Part shown: in pieces, positions 59,993 to 64,000 of the stretch
Layout: each line of letters starts with the position of its first letter
Numbering within the stretch: the first letter of the stretch is position 1
Assembly: GCF_000375485.1 (NCBI RefSeq)
Contig: NZ_AQXE01000007.1
Coordinates: 9,434 to 73,433, forward strand
Source of the DNA: Desulfovibrio oxyclinae DSM 11498
GTDB lineage: Bacteria; Desulfobacterota; Desulfovibrionia; Desulfovibrionales; Desulfovibrionaceae
Direction of reading: 5' to 3'
DNA length: 64,000 nucleotides
Program-made: the position numbers and the translations under genes
Notes under the pieces: model-generated
Seen by the model: only the letters and a program-made list of their open reading frames with translations
What the model was told of the DNA's origin: nothing
Database searches by the model: none

Positions 59993-62041
59993 TTATTCTT
60001 CCAGCGCCTCGACGACCCTGATTTCGTTGGTCAGCGGATCGATTCTGCCGAAGCGTATCGCAAAACGCTGGCCGGGGTACAGTTTGTCGCCCAGCAGTTT
60101 GAGCGGCGCGCGCACATTGATTTGCAGCTCCGGCATGGCAAGGTTCGGCAGAGGGCCGTTTTCATCGGCCACCAGCGCGGAATGCCACTCGTTCCTGCGT
60201 AGGGCGAGGTAGTGCAGCTTCCAGTATCGCGGGCGGAACCGCTGTACCTGCGTCACGGACTGGATGCGCGCGGAAAGATTGGGGAGCAGCGCTTCCATCT
60301 CGTCCTTGGAAAGACGCGCCTGACCGTCCTTCAGGTATGATTCGATCTGCGCCATGTTCAGAAAATCGGTGTAGCGGCGAAGCGGCGAAGTGCAGGGAGC
60401 GTAGACGTCCACGCCGAGCGCGGCGTGGGGACGAGGGGAAGTTTCCACCGAAGTCGGGGCCAGCATCCGCACCACGGCGGCGATGTCGGAAGGGTCGGTG
60501 AAGATCCCGGCCGCTTCCGGCGGCAGGGCGATGGCCTGCGTGCGGTGCATAAGGGTGATGCCGTGCTCCTGCGCCCATTCGGCCAGCCCGCGGTTGGCGA
60601 GGATCATGAATTCGCTCACGATCAGCTCGCTTTGCGGATACGCGTCCTTCATTTCGATACGGACTTCCGCGTTTCCGGGGAATCCTTCCACCCGCACTTC
60701 CGGCTCGGGCTTGCGGATGATGCAGGCTCCGTTGCCGATGCGGCGTTCGATAAGCTTTTCGGAAAGTTCATGGGCCACGGCGTACATGCCGTTATCTTCT
60801 TCGAGGCATTTCTCCACCGCTTCATAGGTGGTGTTTGCCTTGAGCCTCACCCAGTCGAGCCGGGGGGCGGTTTCCAGAAGGTTCCCTTCGGCGTCCAGAC
60901 GGAACTCGGCAATCAGCGCGGGGCGGTCCTCGTTCTCCAGCAGGCTGTAGAGCCCGGTGCCGAGGGTCTCCGGCAGCATGTGGCTGGAGCCTTCGGGCAG
61001 GTACAGGCTGGTGACGCGGTTGAATACCGCGCGGTCAAGCTCGGAGCCGAATTCCCAGTGCGCGGTGGGCCGGGCGAGCGCCAACTGCAACCGGTAGCCG
61101 TCGCCGTCACGCTCGATGAAGAAAGCGTCGTCTATGTCGCGGGTGGTGGGACCGTCGATGGATTCGAAGGGTGTTTCCACCGGCTCGTGGCGTGCGGCCT
61201 CGAACCGTTTGCGCAGCGCCGCGATTTCCTGTTCGTGCTCGTCGGACCAGTCATCGCCCCACTCGAAGCCTGCGAGATCCAGATGAAAATTGTGGTGTTC
61301 GGGCAGGATGCCCCAGGTCTGGGCCAGCTGCAGGGGCAGGTGCGGATGGTCGGGGAGCCCTTTTTTGACGGCGGTCCATATCTGCTGCTGCCGGTCGTCC
61401 AGGCAGTCGGCCACGGCAGCCTTCAGCAATTGTGCGAGGCTTTCGGCCACATCCTCGTCGAGCTTCGGCGGCTTGGGTTCGCTGCCGTGCTTGCGGGCGT
61501 CCCACAGGGCCTTGAACATATCCTGTCCTGCACGGGTCACGGCCTCTCTGGCCTTTTCCTCTGCCTGCTGCTTGAGGCGCAGTTCAACCTGCTCGTGGGT
61601 GTATATCTCGAATTTCGGCGGCCGGAACTTGAAGTGCGTCTTGGTGGAGAGCATAGCCCTGCCGAGGGCCGCGAGCCGGTCCGGGCTGATCTCCTCCCAG
61701 AGCAGGTCCGCAAACCATTTGACATCCGCCTCGGGTAGTTCGCCCTGCGAGAGTTCCCAAAGCTCCATCACGTCCAGCCCGGCCTGTATCTCGCCGCGCT
61801 TCTCCTGATGCCGGTTCAGGATGTCCTGAATCTCCTGCTTGGAGGCGTCGGGCGCGTAGTTGGGGCCGGCCCATGGAAGGACTCGGGCCGCGGGCATCTT
61901 GGTCTCGCGTTTGTTGATGGTCCACAGCCGGAGCTTGCCGGACTGCTCGTCGAGCACAAAGGCCAGCTGCGGCTGGTCGCCTTGCATGAATTCCACGACG
62001 GAACCGGGACGTATGTTGGTCAGCAGGGTGTTTTTCGCCAT
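59993..62041 (-). CDS. RNase II/R-family exoribonuclease
   Basis: 682 residues from ATG 62041. 3'-to-5' RNA degradation. Catalytic RNB domain seen: the acidic site IDGPTTRDIDDAFFIERDGDGYRL, LPEGSSHMLPETLGTGLYSLLENEDRPA, and the R-pair in CTSPLRRYTDFLNMAQIESYL. The N-terminal RNA-binding part (1-250) is long and not clearly a cold-shock pair; the C-terminus is S1-like. Close to the RNase-II-like group of cyanobacteria and Desulfovibrio. Start has no clear ribosome site; the frame extends 29 codons farther upstream. Confidence 0.88.
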   Translation of the reverse strand: MAKNTLLTNIRPGSVVEFMQGDQPQLAFVLDEQSGKLRLWTINKRETKMPAARVLPWAGPNYAPDASKQEIQDILNRHQEKRGEIQAGLDVMELWELSQGELPEADVKWFADLLWEEISPDRLAALGRAMLSTKTHFKFRPPKFEIYTHEQVELRLKQQAEEKAREAVTRAGQDMFKALWDARKHGSEPKPPKLDEDVAESLAQLLKAAVADCLDDRQQQIWTAVKKGLPDHPHLPLQLAQTWGILPEHHNFHLDLAGFEWGDDWSDEHEQEIAALRKRFEAARHEPVETPFESIDGPTTRDIDDAFFIERDGDGYRLQLALARPTAHWEFGSELDRAVFNRVTSLYLPEGSSHMLPETLGTGLYSLLENEDRPALIAEFRLDAEGNLLETAPRLDWVRLKANTTYEAVEKCLEEDNGMYAVAHELSEKLIERRIGNGACIIRKPEPEVRVEGFPGNAEVRIEMKDAYPQSELIVSEFMILANRGLAEWAQEHGITLMHRTQAIALPPEAAGIFTDPSDIAAVVRMLAPTSVETSPRPHAALGVDVYAPCTSPLRRYTDFLNMAQIESYLKDGQARLSKDEMEALLPNLSARIQSVTQVQRFRPRYWKLHYLALRRNEWHSALVADENGPLPNLAMPELQINVRAPLKLLGDKLYPGQRFAIRFGRIDPLTNEIRVVEALEE

Positions 62042-62156
62042 GTATCGCTTGGTGGTGTCGGCAGTGATGAAAAGGGCTTCGGGGCACGCGTCGCGCCCGG
62101 AAGCCGTTTCCCGTCTATCGCATTTCACGTCCGCTGGCTAGGGGCGAAACATCGAC

Positions 62157-62188
62157 GGACCGGGGCGGCACAGTGCCGACCCCGGTCC
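62157..62188 (-). terminator. hairpin between putA-like and the RNase gene
   Basis: Arms GGACCGGGG / CCCCGGTCC around a GGC/GCC inner stem, no T-tract on either strand. A weak terminator for the putA-like gene is possible. Confidence 0.55.
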
Positions 62189-62232
62189 GCGGAGAGTAGG
62201 TCGGGCCGTGAATGGCCCGGAAACGCCGTTGA

Positions 62233-64000
62233 TTAGATCCAGTCGTCGTCTTCGCTGATGGGCGCGAAGCCGCGGCGCATGGTGTTTTCGCACACGATGC
62301 GCGGGTCCATGAACTGGAGCAGGTAGTCGGGACCGCCGGATTTGGAGCCCACGCCGGACATCTTGAAGCCGCCGAATGCGTGGCGTTCCACCAGCGCGCC
62401 CACGGAGGGCTTGTTGAGGTACAGGTTGCCCACGCGGAATTCGCGTGCGCCGCGCTCAAGGTTGTTGGGGCTTCTGGAGTAGATGGCGCCGGTCAGGGCG
62501 AACTGTGTGGAGTTGGCCCATTCGAGCGCCTGATCGAAGTCCTTGACCCGCATGACGGAGAGCACCGGTCCGAAGACCTCTTCCTGCGCGATGCGGTGCT
62601 CGGGCGTGATGCCTTCCACGATGGTCAGGGGCACGTAGCAGCCGCCGTCGGCGCGGTATTTCTCGTCGGCCTCGCGCTGCACGAGCACGCTGCCTTCCTC
62701 GGCGGCGATCTTCGCGTAGTTGAGCACGTTCTCCTGGGCACCCTTGTCCACCACGGGACCCATGTAGTTGCCGGGCTCCTCGGCCGGGCCGAGTTTGACG
62801 GATTCGGCGGCCTCGCGCAGCCGGTGCACGAAGCGGTCGTATATGGAGTCGAGCACGATGACCCGCGAGCAGGCGGAGCACTTCTGGCCCTGAAACCCGA
62901 AGGCCGAGTACAGAACGCCGAGCACGGCTTCGTCGAGGTCCGCGTCATCGTCGATTATGATGCCGTTCTTGCCGCCCATTTCCGCGATGACGCGTTTGCA
63001 CTGCTGCTGGCCGGGCTGCTTGACGGCGGCTTTTTCCTGAATGCGCAGGCCCACTTCCATGGAGCCGGTGAATGCGATGAGCGCGATGTCCGGGTGTTCG
63101 ACGATGTAATCGCCGATGACCGATCCGCGGCCGGGAGTGTAGTTGAACACGCCGTCCGGCAGGCCGACCTCGCGCCACATTTCCGCGAGCTGCCAGCCGA
63201 TGACCGAAGACAGGCCGGAGGGCTTGTAGAGCACCGGGCAGCCGGAAACGATGGCCGCGGAGACCATGCCCACGGAGATGGCGAACGGGAAGTTCCACGG
63301 TGCGATGACCGCGGCCACGCCCTTGCCCTGATAGAAGTAGCGGCTGTATTCGCCCGGAGCGTTGCCCATGCGACGCGGATCACCGAGACGGATCATCTCG
63401 CGGGCATAGTATTCCATGAAGTCGATGGCTTCGCCCACGTCGGCCTGAGCCTGATCCCACTGCTTGCCTACTTCGAGCACCTGCAGCGCGGAGAGCCGCC
63501 AGACGTTCTTGCGGCACCATTCGGCTGCGTCCAGAAGGTACTGGGCGCGCTTCTTGGGATCCACGTCGCGCCAAGACAGGTATGCTTCCTTGGCGCCGTC
63601 CATGGCCTGATCGATCTCACCGGTGCCTGCCTGACAGATGGTGCCGATGATCTCGGACGGCTTGGCCGGGTTGTAGGAGTCGAGCGTATCGTCAGTGGTG
63701 ACTTCCCTGCCGTTGATGAAAAGCGGATACTGCTTGCCGGTCTCCTCGCGCCAGCGTTTCATTTCCTCGGGAAACGCCGCCCGCTGGGACGGGATGGTGA
63801 AGTCGGTGGGCGGATAGTTGTTGAAGGGCGGAATCTCGCCTTCCAGTCCCTGCACGCCCGGACGTGTGCGTGCGGTGCACGGCTTTTCGACCATCTGGCG
63901 GCGAAGGGTTTCTTCCGGATTCTCCAGCAGGCGGTCCATGTCGGCCTCGTCCGCGAAGGTCTGCTTGAGGAAGGACTCGTTGGCAGTGTTTTCCAGTAGA
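62233..64000 (-). CDS. putA: delta-1-pyrroline-5-carboxylate dehydrogenase part of PutA-like enzyme (5' end outside window)
   Basis: 588 residues visible; the frame is open to the window edge. Oxidises glutamate semialdehyde to glutamate with NAD. Seen: PWNFPFAISVGMVSAAI, GRGSVIGDYI, FTGSMEVGLRIQEKAA, the Glu of VIAEMGGKNGIIIDDDAD, and nucleophile Cys in GFQGQKCSACSRVIV. Upstream of 63939 the frame reads LENTANESFLKQTFADEAD, which is the end of a proline dehydrogenase domain, so the gene is a fused proline dehydrogenase/P5C dehydrogenase. The N-terminal proline dehydrogenase half is outside. Confidence 0.9.
   Translation of the reverse strand, partial: LLENTANESFLKQTFADEADMDRLLENPEETLRRQMVEKPCTARTRPGVQGLEGEIPPFNNYPPTDFTIPSQRAAFPEEMKRWREETGKQYPLFINGREVTTDDTLDSYNPAKPSEIIGTICQAGTGEIDQAMDGAKEAYLSWRDVDPKKRAQYLLDAAEWCRKNVWRLSALQVLEVGKQWDQAQADVGEAIDFMEYYAREMIRLGDPRRMGNAPGEYSRYFYQGKGVAAVIAPWNFPFAISVGMVSAAIVSGCPVLYKPSGLSSVIGWQLAEMWREVGLPDGVFNYTPGRGSVIGDYIVEHPDIALIAFTGSMEVGLRIQEKAAVKQPGQQQCKRVIAEMGGKNGIIIDDDADLDEAVLGVLYSAFGFQGQKCSACSRVIVLDSIYDRFVHRLREAAESVKLGPAEEPGNYMGPVVDKGAQENVLNYAKIAAEEGSVLVQREADEKYRADGGCYVPLTIVEGITPEHRIAQEEVFGPVLSVMRVKDFDQALEWANSTQFALTGAIYSRSPNNLERGAREFRVGNLYLNKPSVGALVERHAFGGFKMSGVGSKSGGPDYLLQFMDPRIVCENTMRRGFAPISEDDDWI

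Overview
The window reads as a chromosomal segment of a Gram-negative, GC-rich, motile sulfate-reducing bacterium of the Desulfovibrionaceae type (Desulfovibrio, Pseudodesulfovibrio or a close relative). This is inferred from gene content, not from a 16S gene, which is absent. Supporting traits are a fused CobA-HemD protein, a stand-alone IMP-cyclohydrolase PurH, RNase J in a Gram-negative background, a tungstate uptake cluster with cofactor genes, a polyferredoxin/flavoprotein pair, and sigma-54-type flagellar promoters. A cupin resembling DMSP lyases would fit a marine relative.

Layout. 0-1.7 kb: 3' part of valS. 1.9-2.8 kb: three tandem copies of a 296-bp non-coding repeat with long palindromes. 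3.0-7.0 kb: cobA-hemD, a DUF116 membrane protein and rsmB. 7.0-10.9 kb (minus strand): a four-gene cluster of retropepsin-like protease, inactive transglutaminase with a multi-TM domain, ATP-grasp ligase and lipoprotein. 11.1-15.6 kb: accessory genes (DMSP-lyase-like cupin, YjbQ, orphan solute-binding protein, HxlR regulator divergent from a nitroreductase, a monooxygenase-like gene broken by an amber codon, and a small lipoprotein). 15.7-20.5 kb: livKHMGF branched-chain amino-acid transporter. 20.9-22.6 kb: acyl-CoA ligase. 23.2-26.0 kb: winged-helix/Rossmann protein, NeuB-type sialic-acid-like synthase, CheV. 26.0-32.7 kb: DUF2325, glycosyltransferase-like protein, a zinc-ribbon/SulP/STAS/cNMP transporter, rfbD, rfbB, trmL. 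32.7-37.3 kb: tungsten/molybdenum island (ModE-like HTH, tupABC, MobB with Fe-S motif, MoeB, MoaD). 37.4-38.3 kb: a miniature flagellar-rod-like gene and a second block of the repeat family, inverted. 38.3-43.1 kb: RNase J, PlsC, EF-G paralogue. 43.3-47.1 kb: hypothetical, MerR, AsmA, ArsC. 47.2-53.1 kb: the flgBC-fliEFGHI operon, with divergent sigma-54-like promoters shared with a TPR gene. 54.2-64 kb: purH, hflX, a CDF transporter, plsY, ferredoxin, FAD oxidoreductase, RNase II/R-type exonuclease, and the aldehyde-dehydrogenase half of a PutA-like enzyme running off the right edge.

How the parts relate. Tungstate uptake and pterin-cofactor genes form a metal-cofactor island. The ferredoxin/FAD pair 21 kb away resembles the electron-transfer subunits of tungsten aldehyde oxidoreductases, but no catalytic subunit is present here. 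The flagellar operon, the mini rod-like gene, the TPR gene and CheV concern motility. NeuB, the glycosyltransferase-like protein and rfbBD concern surface polysaccharide or flagellin glycosylation. The least understood parts are the ATP-grasp/transglutaminase/protease/lipoprotein cluster, the dispersed palindromic repeat family, the five-part SulP protein, and the apparent ATA start of hflX.
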